Assembly: GCA_905178155.1 (NCBI GenBank)
Contig: CAJINV010000001.1
Location: 8,817,642-8,881,641 of the forward strand
Reading direction: 5' to 3'
DNA from: Amoebophrya sp. A120
Taxonomy: Eukaryota > Sar > Dinophyceae > Syndiniales > Amoebophryaceae
DNA: 64,000 nt
Shown here: piece by piece, positions 1 through 13,700 of the stretch
Layout: each line of letters opens with the position of its first letter
How positions within the stretch are numbered: position 1 is the stretch's first letter
Program-made: the position numbers and the translations under genes
The notes under the pieces: generated by a model
What the model saw: only the letters and a program-made list of their open reading frames with translations
What the model was told of the DNA's origin: nothing
Databases searched by the model: none

Positions 1-249
1 AAGTTGATTTTGGAGGAGGTGCTTGCTGGTGGTGACTCCTTGCTGGTGATGTTGATGCTGCAAAAGATTTCTTAGAAATCCAAATCTTTCTTGGATCAAG
101 ATCTACAATGTGGATGTGCATGTTGTGAAAAAATATGCGTCCTCCCTGACGCTGCCGCGATTCTGCAGGTTGACGTGCCACTAGGGTCGTGGAGGTCGAG
201 GTTGCACTTCTGCTTCGAAATAAATAAATAATCCGTGCATCGACCACAG
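1..249. other. upstream intron or exon of the partial cupin gene, unresolved
   Basis: No open frame here can be joined with confidence to the cupin exon that starts at 250. The stretch ends in a plausible 3' splice site (ccacag, ending 249), so it is most likely intron, possibly with a short upstream exon around 145-205. The gene start lies here or before the window. Confidence 0.4.
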
Positions 250-1024
250 GAGCCCGTGGCTGCTCCGAAGCCCGAATGTGTGGTGATGTGCGTCCCGGTG
301 GATGAGGTGCCGACGAAGGTGATGGGGGCGGAGGGCGATCCGCAGGCGAAGGTGTGGCTCAACAAGCTGGACGGCGGTCGCCAAACCATGCGCATCGAGA
401 TTGAGCCGGGGTACCACTTGATGATGATTTTAAGGACGACGCAGGAGGAGATCCTGCACGTTGATTTCGCGTTTTTCTTCTTGTAGTTTCTGTACGTGTT
501 TTTTCTTTGGATATTAACATATATCTCAGTGTAGCATGGTGAAAGCATGATGCCAAAGTACCTAGTGACCAATAAAACTTCTTAAACTTCAAAAGCTTTG
601 ATTGGTTGAAATCCGTCTCTCCGCACCTTCCGAATTGTCCGGCCTGGTGCCCGGCGACGCACTTTGGCGTGCTGGAGTCCGGCAAAATGCAGATTAAGAT
701 GGAGGATGGCTCTGAGTTTACCATCAACGCCGGGGACACCTACTTCGTCCCCCCGAATCACCTGCCGGTCGTCGAGGAGAAGACGGTCATGATCGAGTTT
801 ACGCAGGATACCACGTACTTACTTATTCGCGCTACTAGCAGCTTTCTTTGCGTTGTCCACCTGTTTGCTACGGCGCACTATCATGATTTTCGTGATCCTG
901 CTTCAAATTCAGATTCAGTGTGAAGAATGCCCATTGTCCGCTTTTCTTTCAAGAAAGTAGAGATAAAATAGTTCACCCTATTACTCACAGGTACACCAAC
1001 GATAAATTCATCAAGTCTTCGTGA
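250..1024 (+). CDS. cupin-domain protein, 3' exons (5' end not identified)
   Basis: Three exons, 250-410, 596-814 and 991-1024, join through two GT-AG introns (411-595 and 815-990) in consistent phase and end at TGA 1022-1024. The joined product reads through a short glycine- and proline-rich beta-strand pattern typical of a small single-domain cupin: a THFGVLESGKM segment followed by an EFTINAGDTYFVPP segment, the two halves of the conserved beta barrel, with His, Glu and acidic positions that in the family bind a metal. The first intron junction recreates an EPGFDW motif, which supports that splice choice. Cupins of this kind are usually soluble and bind small ligands or act as isomerases or dioxygenases; no substrate can be inferred. 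The first exon is not identified, so the protein is N-terminally incomplete here. Confidence 0.75.
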
Positions 1025-1771
1025 TGAAGCGGACACCGGTGCTGGTGGTACTCTGGCAGAATCCTATTGCGGGAGGTGATGATGAGGCGGGGATAAGAGT
1101 CTGAGGACGACAAGAAATAATCGCAGTAAGAAGAAGCAGAGGACGACGAGGACGAGCTTTTGAATGATATAAATATGGAGATGTGATAGCTGCTGCAAGT
1201 AAAGTTGAACAGAATATGAACCGCTTGTATGATCGATGTCTCGAATCTCGGTTACTTCGAATGTTTTCCAGCAAATTAGAAACACGACACACCAACCAAG
1301 AGCAAGAAAAAGCACACTCATGCCGACTAAAACCAAGGAGGTCTTCTAGGTTTTTTCAATCAACACTTGTTCCGCTGTCCATCAGAGTGCGCGGAAAGTT
1401 TTAACAGCAGCTAATCCTCATACTAATGCTCTGCTTTTCTTTTTTCTGTCCGTCACTTCTTACGCTCTTTTGTTTTCCACTTTTTTTTTACGGCCTTTTC
1501 TTTTAGTTGAGGGATCTTCACTGGGTGCGGGACTGAGTGCGGCATAGTGCACTATGACGAGACATGCGTTGAGTGATCAATTTTTTGGTATTGTTATTTC
1601 TGACCCTGATCAACAATAGAATTACAAACCAATTGTACGAGAGAAAAGCAAAAGGACTGCGAAAAGCAAAACTGTACGACTCGGATGTGCCGCTTAGAGG
1701 GCCACTGATTCACGATGTCGTGGTTGTTGGTGCTGGGCAAATCATCTCCATCTGAGGCGAGGAATAAAAAC
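1025..1771. other. intergenic region
   Basis: Short open frames on both strands have no signal, motif or splice support. The last bases before 1772 form an A-rich start context. I see no repeat or RNA gene. Confidence 0.6.
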
Positions 1772-4700
1772 ATGAAGGCATCTTGGTCCAGTATGCTGCG
1801 CGTTTCTGTGCCGTTTCTGCTTTCTTTATGCTTCGTGTTTCTGGGAGATTATGCGGGTGCGGCCACAGCGACCCCGATCGCTGAAGGAGATAGAAGTGGT
1901 GAGGATCAGATAGTGCAAATAGAAACGGCGGATGGAACTGGAACAGAACAAGAACACCATCACGAATTTTGGGACCCAGGCGGAGAACTCGTCATGCGAG
2001 ATAAGATGGAGGAGGGGGAAGGAGGAGCTAGAGCTTCGTATGGAGGTGAAGAAACAAAAAGCGCTTCAACTTCTACACCCGCAAGTGGAAATGAGCGACC
2101 TGCTGCCTCTACCGTATCGGTAACCGCGGGCCGCGAGCCTCGAAACAATGTTCATGTTGGAGGTCCTGCTTATGTGGAATATAATGACGGCACGGCTAAG
2201 CAAGTTGAAGTTCTTCGAGACGACGCCAATTCTGTTTCAACATCGAGATCAAGTTCAAGACCAGGAGTGGCCCCTCCACGACCGCGAGCAACTACATCAT
2301 CCTCGCATGAAAACAGACCCGAGCGTGAATCTGAGGAGGTCCGGGCGAAAAGGAGCAAAAGCAGGGACGACAAGAACGATGGAAAGGACAGACACCGGCC
2401 CACCGCTATGGAGCAAGCGGACCCGGCCCACTCCATGCATCACGACAAGGTACGGAACTTTCAAACTATGGTCAAGTCCCCCCGCGAGCGGGCAGGCTTT
2501 TATCTGAATCAGGCACGAAAACCCATGACTGTGGCGATCGATGAGGTGCACGATTCCTGGTTGGATTCAGTTCTCGAGGCGGAGGAGCTGCATGCCTGGC
2601 AGTACGGCGCGCCCAGTAGTTTCATGCAGCAGGTCACAGAACAAGAGGAGCAGGCAGATAGAGCAGCGACAGAGAGAAGTACTAGAGGCACAAAGAACCA
2701 CATAAGTCGAGCTGGGTTTCGCAGGCGGGGTGATGATGCAAAAGCCAGCGATAAAAATATTAAGGACGAGGAGGACCAAGAACGGGTGATCCGAATCAAG
2801 AGCTATGAATACGACTTAGATGCGTACCCGATGAGCCCCATGGTGCCTCCTTATCTCTGCATCGAGCCGAAGGCCAAGGCCCCGTGCGCAGCTCGGTTCA
2901 AGATGACAGAATTCAAAGAGCCCGATCACGGAGCGCCTCCCCCCAGGATCCTCACGCCTGACCCCGAATCCTTGGACATTGGGGGCCAGAACGTTAAATC
3001 GACGTTGAGTGTTTACACTATCACAATCGAGGCGTGGCTGCGGGATTCGGACCGCTCCAATAACGTGTTTGAAACGGTGAAGCGGCCGGCGACGAATGTC
3101 GCCGATACAGTGAAGGCAATCTCATCCAGTCTCTCCAGTATGATGCCGTCGTTTGCGACGGACCCTGACCACGACAAGATTGCGCAAGAAAACTTCAAAG
3201 TAGCTTACAAAAACCGCGGACGCTTTCTGTTGTCCATGCCCCAGTTTTTGGCTTTGGTGCAGAGGGGCCGAGTGGCAAACACGAAAGACCGGGAGTCGTG
3301 TGCCAACGCCATTCCTGCGCACCGACAGAGCTGGGAGATCCGGCGAGTGGTGGACGCGAGCGTTCGTTCGGGACACATTGCGCTGGGCTCCATGTCGGGG
3401 AGTGTGCGCGCCGACATTGCGATGGATCTGCGCTACACGCTCTTCGTGCCTGAACGGCTGCTGCAAAGCGAATTCGACACGTTCGAGCACGTTCCTTCGA
3501 CCCTGCCGGGCCTTGACTTTTTCGAGAAGGAAGATACCACTAAGGACAGTATGTACGAGGCGCTTGGGGCGCCTTGGGACTTCGGGTGCGAGAAGCACCG
3601 TGCGGCGATCCTCACGGAGCTGTACCTCGTGACGAAGGACCGCGCGCAGTGCCGTCTGAAGAAGCTCCCGACGGCCGCGGACGCGCCCTCAGATTCGAAG
3701 GGGCCCGCAGGTAAAGAACCGGAGGCGGAACCAGAACCAAAGTCGTCTTCTGGTAGTCAAACGACAGCTGCGTCGTCGTCGACGTCGTCGTCGTCTTCTC
3801 TGGAAATCAGGCACGAAGTTGCCTTAGGAAAAGAAGAACATCACACAGAAAAAACAGAAACGGGCCTCCAGCGGTCAACTGGTGAAGTTGTGCTGGAAAG
3901 AAGAACGTCGGAGAAGGCGGAGGTGGACGGCGCGCAGGTGTTCGTGGTGGACAAAGATTTTCTCTCGCCGTTTGATGCTGATGCGACTTGCGGAGACCAT
4001 ACTTACTTTGTCATTGCCACGGCGGAGACCGCTATTACATGGCAGCAAGAGCAGGGCAAGTACACCAGCTCGCTTAAGAAGATGGTGCGGGGTGAGATGG
4101 AAGAAGGCGACAACGAGGAAATAGTGAAAAAGTACGCCGACCAGACGCTGGATCTCGAATTTCGATCGCTGTTTGCGGAACGCGAAGATGCCCTGTATTA
4201 ATACTGCTTATGGGTTGTATTTTTATCGCTTTATATGGAAAGCTCAAGCTGTAGCTAATGATGTATTGGTATTCACGACACGGTTTTAGAAAATAGAAAA
4301 GAAAGCCAGAACCGAGAAAAATATTTCCTCAACACAGCGGCAAGGAGGCTTTGGATTCTTACAAGGAGGCCCTCGCCGAGACCACGCAAGTAGGAAAATG
4401 GTTCGAGACAAATCACGACAAGCTGGATGATCTCCCCAGCGTGGGTCTAGATTTTCCCGATCCCGTGCGGTTGCACCATGCTTTACGCGGGCAGGCGGGG
4501 TACACCGTGCTCTTGATGCCGTTCCCCTCCAAGCAGATCGTGAAAGAGCAGATTTCGTCGGCGCTCGACGGGGAAACCTACCTCTACCCCGACAAGGGTT
4601 CGCACCCCATCGCGGTCGTGCCTTTCCTCGGGGACGAGTTTATCATCCCGATCGCCGATGTGCCAGAAATGCTGATCCGGGGACTGGGAGAGGGCACCGG

Positions 4701-7700
4701 GCGGTGGGAACTGGAGAAGGAAGTCAAGGTGCCCTCGAATCCCGGCGTCCCCGATAAGAAGCTAGAACGCTACGTGACACTGCCCAAGGGCTACACAATC
4801 CGGTTTCCCAAGTCCGTGCAGAAGAGTGCGCACTACATGAAGGACGCGGAAAAGGGGGGCTCCCCGATTACGGTGGGGAAGGAGCAGCTGCAGGCGCTAT
4901 GGCGCGACCGGAAGTCCAATCTGTTGAATCTTGACAATCTCGCGGTCCACAAGGGGGACCCAGACTCCGGGCTAACTTTCGCTGCGCAGCGAAACCCGTT
5001 GCTCCTCGAGCTGTACCGCTACCGAATGATGTTCCCCGAGATGGCGGGCCGGCACGTTTTGATCTATCACCTGAACGTGTACCGGGACGCACAGGCACCC
5101 AAGGGGTTCCGGATCGAGACCCCCACGCGGGAGCCGTTCCAGGAGGAGCTCTTCGCCACGCTGCTTCGGGCCACGTACCGGCGGCATGACGTGGAAGAGA
5201 CGGCCGACAAGTACTTCGTGTCGCCCCTGTTTCCCTTCGTCCTCGTGTACCTCCGTACGCCCGAGGGCAGCGCGGAATTCCCAAACTCGCTGCAGTACAT
5301 GGAGGCCCGGGAGACTGTGTACGAGCGGGTGCAGAAAGTCGTGGAGACCGCGGGCTGGCTTTCGCCCGAGGACTCGCTGCGGCCGCCCGTCGTGCCCGGT
5401 GTGGTCACCGTCCCGCCGGAGGTGCAGGAGGGCGAGAAAGCGCCCGAGGGAAAGAAGATGAGCGTGCTCAGCGACCTGTCCGCGCCCCGTATCAAGAAGA
5501 TCGCTTACGATTGTCAGAACGCGTTCCTCCTGAACGACGACCCGAAGCGTCCGCGACTGTTTACCTTCACCGACTTCGCATCTGTGCTCCTGCGGCTCCA
5601 GGACGCCGGCCACGTGTCGCGGTTCCACGGGTCCACCTGCCCGGTGGCGGGCGACCGCGAGGTTGTGTCCTCCACCCTGGTACGGCACAAGGCGACCGAC
5701 ACCAAGTTTGGCGCCGAGGTTGCGAAGACGGTTGCGAAGAACCGGCAGAAGATGACCAGTTACGCATCCAGCTTCGCGACGAAGGGCGGCACGGCGGCGG
5801 TCGGGGCCTTCGTGAGTGGGACCACCCCGTTTTCCATGATGACCCCGTTCCAGTGGGTCGGGGGGTTGGTTATGAACCCCGCCGCCGCGGCCGGTGCACT
5901 TTCGAATCCCGCCGTCTGGGTCGCGGTTGCCGCCGGCATTGCCCTGTTCGCGACCATACGCCCCGGACTGGCGGCCATTGGAAAGCTCTACGGCTCCATG
6001 ACGGCGGACCGGGATGGCCGATTTATGATCCAGCTGGACCGGTTCAAGTCCGCTTTGGTGGACTCGGTGCTGCGGGCGCCCATGTGCTCCAGCGAGATGG
6101 TGGACCGCCAGCGCCGCCTGTACGAGGCCAAAAGCCTGCTTGACGGGGGCAACACGGTGGGTTACCGCGATTGCTACCTGCAGGAGTTCTGCCCCACCGA
6201 CCGTACGGGCGAGAGCGTCAAGTACGACCTCATCTACACACTCTTTCGCCCGGGGAGCCAGCGCAAGGAAGAAAACATGTACGAGCTGGGTATCACCTGC
6301 AGCTGAATGTTACGACCGCGTTTTTTCACACTCTCAGCAACCAAGTAGAATGAGAATCGTGCTACAAGTAAGTACTTAAGTTCGTGGTACAACTTGATTC
6401 TTGCAAACAAAACTTAAACTACAATGTAGGATATGCATAGCTTCGAAGAGGTTTACATTTTACGATACAGTGTCACGAGTGTGGAGGTGAGATCCCCCTC
6501 ATGCGCCGGGTCTCTCGTAGTCGTATCATTTACATCTGCTGAAGAAGTTGTATCTTTCCTATCGGAATGATCCTCTGCCGGAATCATACACTGTTAGTGA
6601 TTCTCTAAAGCGTCAGACATCTTTTTGGTTTATCCTTGCGAGAGCAGGAACAACTACAACCGATCTCCTGTAGTTGAGGGTGCTGAAGAAAACAGACGTC
6701 TGATTTTGTTCTGATACTCTTGTACGACGTTCAGACGGTGTTGGACAACCCGACAAGCTTCTACGAAAAATTTCTGGGAATGAGTTTCAAGCTCGGGAAT
6801 CTCTGGGAAGTGGAGACCGTCTGTATTACAATGAAAAATGCCCCCACCCCCACAGTCGCAAAAATTTGTGATGCGAAGTTTCCAAATGAAATTGAAAACT
6901 TTCTGTCATGCATGAAACAAGTATGAATCTTTCTGATGCAGAGTCTAGGCGTGCATCGCATCGCTTGCATGACAAGCGCCACTCTTGCTGGGGTCTTTTG
7001 CAATGCAGATTTTTGCTGCTAAGGATTGGAAACCTGTGATGCTGATAGATGCACGAGGACGAATGTTTCAATTGGAAAGGTTTGCAATACAAATGCTCCC
7101 AAGTTCGGGGGTGGGGGCATTTTTCACTTTGATAGTCTGCCAGGATCAGGAGCTGGACGAGTGCCCGGCTGCGGACGTGCTCGTGGACGACAGTCTGCAC
7201 ATGATCGGAGAGTCAGAGATGCTCGAGGAGATTTACCTGGCGCCCTTGATCATCAACCCCAGGTAAACATGTAATTCTTGCATCCATTTTTGCAGAGTAT
7301 CAAGCGGATTTCTATTTCAAGACATGTTGTAAAAGCATAGTCCGCCGGCGAATTATATATGCCAGCATGGTTCTGATAGCTCTCACTCTCTGGCTCTCCG
7401 CGACGGCTTACTAGGTGGAAGGTGCATCTGTGTACCTGTAGTTGCTATTCTGGAAGAAATATAATATCACAGATCAACCCGAGAAGTCTCGTCAACATAG
7501 ATCAAGGAATTTATTGGCGTACTACTGATAGAACAAGTGAGTGACGTTGAAAATCATCAGAATCCGTCGGTTTGTGGAGACCAGCCCGGCGTTGCAGGAG
7601 TTTGAAGAGAATCTGATTGACGAAGCGCAACAGCAGTTTTCGGTGGGGACGGAGACCGCGATTGAGGACTGCGAGCGGTGCCAGCAGACCTGGGGACACC

Positions 7701-10700
7701 GTTCCTGGGGTTCGGGGCGACCGCGCGCGAAGGATGGCGGCATGTTCAACGGCGCGGGCACGGACCTCAACACGCGGGCCGGGTTCAAGCAGATCTCGGC
7801 GCCCGCAAAGATGGCGCGCATGCAGGACATGATGATGTCGGGTATGTACATTCCGAACCAAGACGGCGGCTACGAGTGCGAGTTCACCGGCGTCCCGTTG
7901 GTCCACACGCCCCCCCAGCCCATCCGCAACTCTGCGGGGTGCAAGGCCGCCGCAAAGGAGAATGGCCACGAGTTTAAGGGCTTGGTCCGCTACCCCAACC
8001 CTGCGCAGGGCGGCCAGGACACTGCGCTCATGACCCGGTGCGCCTGGAGCCTGGAGCACGAGTTCGGGTTCGAAAAGCCGCTCGCGAAGTACATCATGGA
8101 TAAGATCAAAACCATCATCTACACCGTGATGGAGACGACCGGATCCGGCATGACCGAGCGGGAGGCCACGGAGAAGGCCGCCGCAAAGGCCAAGCAGGAG
8201 GCGATGAAAGCCAAAATGGAGGCGATGAAGGGCGGCGGAAAGGGGACAAACGGGCCGCCCGGCGGCAAGGCCGACGCGGCGGGAGCCGCGGCTCCGGCGA
8301 AAGCGGGGGGAGGTGGGAAAGCCACTGCGGCCGCATTTGTGCAACTGAGCGAGGAGGTTCTTGCAGGCGGTCGTGGTGGAACTGGAAATCCTGCTGATGG
8401 TACTACAACGAGTGATGGACGGAAAAGAAGCAAAGCGAGTAGCAGTGTCCTGCAGATATCTGAGTTGGGTCTCGATGACCACTCGGCGGACGGCGAGGTG
8501 GAACAGAGCAGCGGCGCGCGCGATTCATCTACTTCCATGTTAGAAAGAGAAGGAAAATTTAGGCGCGGAAAGCAAGTGCAGAAGAAAAACAAGGGAAAGG
8601 TATCTGTCATGATTCGGCAGCTGATGCAGATCGCGCAGCGAAAGTTTGGGTGGGCAGCGCTCGAATCCTCCTGGCAGCGGGGCTCTTTGCTGCAGCTGCT
8701 TCAGCGCACGGGTACGACAGGGAGGACGATGTTAGGAGGGTCACGAGGAGATCCCGGAGCAGCCGATGCGGCCGAAAAGCCGCAATGCCCGGCGGAAGCG
8801 CGCACGAAATTCCCAGATTTCCGGACGGTGTGGGGCGACACCCTGCAGCAGATTTTGCGAGAGCTTAAAGACCCCAGTCCAGATCCAAACGCGGCCGACG
8901 CAGAGACACACACCAAGGCTGTGGAACAGATTCAGAAGTTGAACGCAGCCCGGGACAAGATGGTGAAAAAGCTCGAGTTTGCGACGGAGAGTGCCTTTTC
9001 CGATTACGGTGGTAAATTCCTCCACGCCGGGAACCACAAGGACGAGGAAGCCAGTAAGAACGAAAGATCAGCGTTTTCGCAAGCACTGATAAAGGATCAC
9101 CAGCTGCCGCCAAAAGCCGCCGCGCGCCTCGCTATCTTGTATCCACCTGCGGTGTCGTGGATGGTCGTAAAGCTACAGCTGTTCTACTCGCTGTCGTGAC
9201 AGAATCTCTACTGCGGGCACGACCACACTATACTTTACACACCAATTGTGTGAAACAGAAAATGTGCATGTTGTGAATTAGTACGAAGATGAGAAGCACG
9301 AAACAATGGTCACATAGAGGCACTGCTCCGCTCAGTATTTATGTCGCTTGAGTGCTGGCCTCCTTTCGCTTTCGGTGCCGGCACCCATGCTCCTGTAGTA
9401 AAGTTGGTTTTGCTCATTTTTTATTTTTTGTCGAACAGCAGTAGCTGTAGCAGAGATCTTCACGGCACTTCTAACCCTTCCGTTTCATACCTTCGGGGAG
9501 AACATGCTGAATGCGTGCCGCTCAAGATGTACCACCAAGGAGGAAGACGAGCAGGTCGCGCGCTCCAAGGCCGAGGGAGCCCGCAAAGCATGGGATGAGA
9601 AAAAAGAAGGAATGTTGAATCCAGTCACCGGGGATATTTCTCACGCGATTGATGCCGGGGTCACTATGTTGACGGAGTCCAAAACTGTCGTGAATGCTGG
9701 TCCCGTCGACCCGGTAGTCGTCAGCACCGAGACTTTCACTGGTGGCGTGAAACCGCTGGTACAATCCCCATTCAGCAGTCCGGGCAATCTGCAGGCCTGG
9801 CTGCACTACCGCGAACGGATGCTCGGCGAAGTCGGGCTGATGGTGGTCGCCAAAAGTAAAAGCTTTAGAGAAAACCTCATGCAATCAGCCTTCGGCGACA
9901 AGGAGATGTCTGAGTCATTTTCATCTTCTGCGTCCTCCTTCATTGAGGAGGGACAAGGGCGAGAGTGGCTTTTCCACGAGAACACGGACAAAATTATCAT
10001 CAAAGAAAAGCCCAGCTCGTTTGTGGAGCGCTTTTTTCCCACGTGGATGGGCGGCACCGGCATGGGCTCGTCGGGTGAGACGGACGAGCAGTCCGCTACC
10101 ACAGTCGCGCCCAGCACGACTGCCCCCGCCGCCGGAGGTGGAACATCAACTGCTGAAACGAAAACTAAGTCGTCGTCCCCTGCTGTGAAAGACGACGGCG
10201 CGTTGACGTCGGAGGAGCTGGACAAGGAGCACCAGGAGGCCGGGCGGACGGGGTGCATGGAGTACCTCGGGAGTAACAACAAGGACGGAACCGGGCTTCC
10301 GGGCGCCGGCTACTACTTCGCGCAGACCTTTTCCCTCCGCAAGAATCTACGGAACTACCTGACAGAACTGTCTAACAACGCGGTCGCCGGCCACAGCCTG
10401 ACGTACCGGCCCCTGGACGGGCCCGCAAAGGAGATGAAGCAGTACGATCCGGACTCGATGCAGTTCATCACGATTTGCCGCGGCATCCTCGGCGCCATGA
10501 GTCCGGAGGCGGCGGAGTTTTCCTGCACCATGAGCGACGACATGGCGTACGAGCAGATCCAAGCCTCCCGGGCCCTGCAGGAGGACAGCCACGACCAACT
10601 GTGGCGGGAGATGGACTGCCGCAAGCACTGGGTCCGGTTTGACGCCGCCAGCAACAAGCAGGTCGTCGACAAGTTGACCGCCCGGCTCAAGGAGGATGGG

Positions 10701-13700
10701 TGCCTGGATCGCGTCTACAACGACACGATCAACTCGCTGTTCCACTTGGAGGCGAAAAAGCTGAAAGAGGAGGGCAAAACGGCGCTGCGGGTGCAGATGG
10801 TGCGGCAGGGCGGGCTGCGGGCCGGAGCCGACTCCAACCCGGCGGGGCAGGCCGTCGTGCGCGGCATCGAGCAGATTCACCTGGCGAACATGAACTGCAA
10901 GAAGCGCGGAAAAAAATACTTCTCCGTCTTCCCCACAGATCCGACCAACGTAATGCAGTCCGCGCAAGAAAACGCCATGGGCAGTAGTGCCTTGCAAAGC
11001 GGCGAAACTCACATAACAGCATCATCTTCGCCACAATTGGTGCACTCCTCAAGAAGAATGAAGAACATGCAGCGGGGAGATGTTGGGAAAGACACTAGCA
11101 GTAGCAGTGTACTGCAAACAGCGCAAGACAAAAGCGGGATGAACAACGCGGCCACGTCAACACGCAAACACAGACGCGGAGATGGAGGTCCCAGCGGCGA
11201 CAAGAATGGGAATAAAGAACCCGGCGCCACTGAAGAGAACAAGAAAGAGCTCAGTCGCTCCGGATTGTGGCCTTACCACGTTATCGCTGTCATCGAAAGC
11301 GCGTTGCACGTTCGCCCTAGCATCCTTTACGACCGAGACATCACGCCCCCAAGTCCGACCTCCAAGGAAGCTTTTGTGACTGGCATAGAGAATTACGCGG
11401 GAGAGATGAACAATGCCTCGGAATGGCTCAGCTCCGGCATGTTTAACAACACCAACAGCCAAAACCGGCACATCAGTGAGTGGCTGGCAGACAAGCACAT
11501 GTTTGACGTACTGGGCGGGAAGCCGGGACTCTTCCACAAGCGGGTGCAAGGAGCCTATCCTAGAAAATAAACGCCCACTCAGAAAATTTGCAAATAATGC
11601 TTGCTTTAGGTAAGTGTAGTCGAACGATTCGTACTAGCGTAGCCAGAATCGGGCTTTAGTGCCGTTTTTAGGACACTCACTTTGCGGCTGCTCTCTCTCG
11701 GATTTTTTGATGTTTTGATCTGAAAAGCTTTTGCATGGATAGCGGCGACTACCACCAGCACGGCCGCGTGTACACCACTTGGATCAACAACATCAACGCG
11801 CTGGCCTTGCGGAAAGACGAGATTGCCGAGGCTGTTCATGGAGACCCAGGTAAGGCAAGAGAACTTTGACGTCTCTACTTGATGTTTATGTTCATCATCC
11901 TGGACAATTGCAGTCCGCAAGTTCGTTTTGGCGCCTCCAATTTGGGAAGGCCAAGCAATATATGCCTCCGATGGTCAAATCCAATCGTCTGTGAGGCAAG
12001 GCAAGTTTCCACGGGCATAGGATTTTGAAAATCTCCACCACCAGGTGCTAACATTGCCTTTATGCAGCTGCCCACGCCGAAGTGCTACAGCGGCAACTTC
12101 ATGGCTCTGGGTGGTAACATGATGGCAAATGCCAAGACCGCAGGCACGATTGGAGACCTGATTACCAATACGCTGGACGACGTGGATCGGGTTTACAATG
12201 AATTCACCGAATCTAGAATGACGGAGGAGGAAAAAAACAACCGTACGGCGGACGAGAAAACGTCGACATGGCGCTATTTGACTATGAGAGTGCACAAGAA
12301 ACCCTCCCCTTCTCCCTCATTTGTCATGCAAAATACGAAGTCGTGCCAGAGCCAGCGTCTTTTTTTTTGCATTGCCTCCTGGTCGTGGCACTGTAGTTGT
12401 TTTCGCCACATGTAGTTCTGGACGCCGAAATAATAGCATCTCCCTGTGACCAACTACTACTTAGCTGCATCTTTCTTGTACGTGCGGCTTTTGCAGCAGT
12501 TTCTGTCGATCATGCCCATCAAAAGATGGGGCGGAGGGGGCCCCAACTTCGTTGTGCGCTGTGATATTCACGAAGGGCAGGCGGCTGCGAGATGTGAAGG
12601 TGCGGATCGGGCAGGTCAAGCAAGAATTCGAGCGGACGAAGGGCGACCACCTGACCAAGTGGCTCGACTCGACCTACGAGGAGCGGCGCGTGAACATCAT
12701 CCAGCGCGTCTGGATGCACTCGCTCACGTTTCCGGAGCGCAACGGGCATTTGGTGTACGTGGGGCGTTGGAAGGAAAAGAACGGGCTCTACGACAACGAG
12801 ATCCTGATCGCCGAGCTGCTCGCCCTGGCCTACCAGCGGCTGGACGCGCTGGACCACCCCTACACTTGGTCGCCGCTGTTCGCCTTCGTCTGCGTGTACG
12901 TGGACCCCAAAAGCCTCAATGTGGACCTGCAGATGCTGAACATGTACAGCAGCAAGGGCGTGGAAGACCGCCGCCTGCAGGAGGAAATCCAGCAGTTCTA
13001 CACCATCGATCAACAATATGAAAGCGGTGCACAACTAGAAGTCCCCCGTCCCCCTCGTAATATGCCAAATCCAGCACCTAGCTGTGATGTCCTTTTCATC
13101 TCCTTTTTATTGCACTGTGTGCACGAGGGCATATGATTATGAACGCGAAAGCCGAAACAGTACTACTTACAGCCGGAGCACCACTAGCTTGTCATCAAGA
13201 TGCGCACCAGCGGCCTTCAGGTGAAGTCAGCTGGTGCTCGTGTTTTTATTGATGTTCTTCATGCGCTTCAACTGGAACTGACGGGGAGGGGGATTATTGT
13301 GCTCTTTGATAAGCAGCTGGAGCGGGTCGAGCAAGAGATCGAGGGTGCGGTGATGCGACTATCGGCCGTGAAGAAGATCGAGAACGATATGGCGCTCTCA
13401 ACTGTTACATTCTCAAGTGTTACATGAGTTTGTGATGCAAGAATGGCAAAAGTCAAAGCAGGGAGGTTGCACCTGTAGCATTAGCACTACAACTACACGG
13501 CGCGAAGCGACGACGGCAGCATACTAAATTTTCGAGTAAGCAGTTTCTACTTCTGCGAGAGCTCCGGCATGGAGGAGGCGACGGTCTGTGGCACAGTGTT
13601 CCAGCAAGACCGACAGAGCAAAATATGGGCCGCCGTTGACCCCATGGCCTAAGGGCGAAGAGGAAAAAGAGGAGGAAATCGAGGAGCGATCCTCAGGCAA

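Noticed and set aside
4972-5688. A 238-codon minus-strand frame within the giant gene
   Set aside because: It lies opposite a well-supported plus-strand exon with strong codon bias; its product has no motif.
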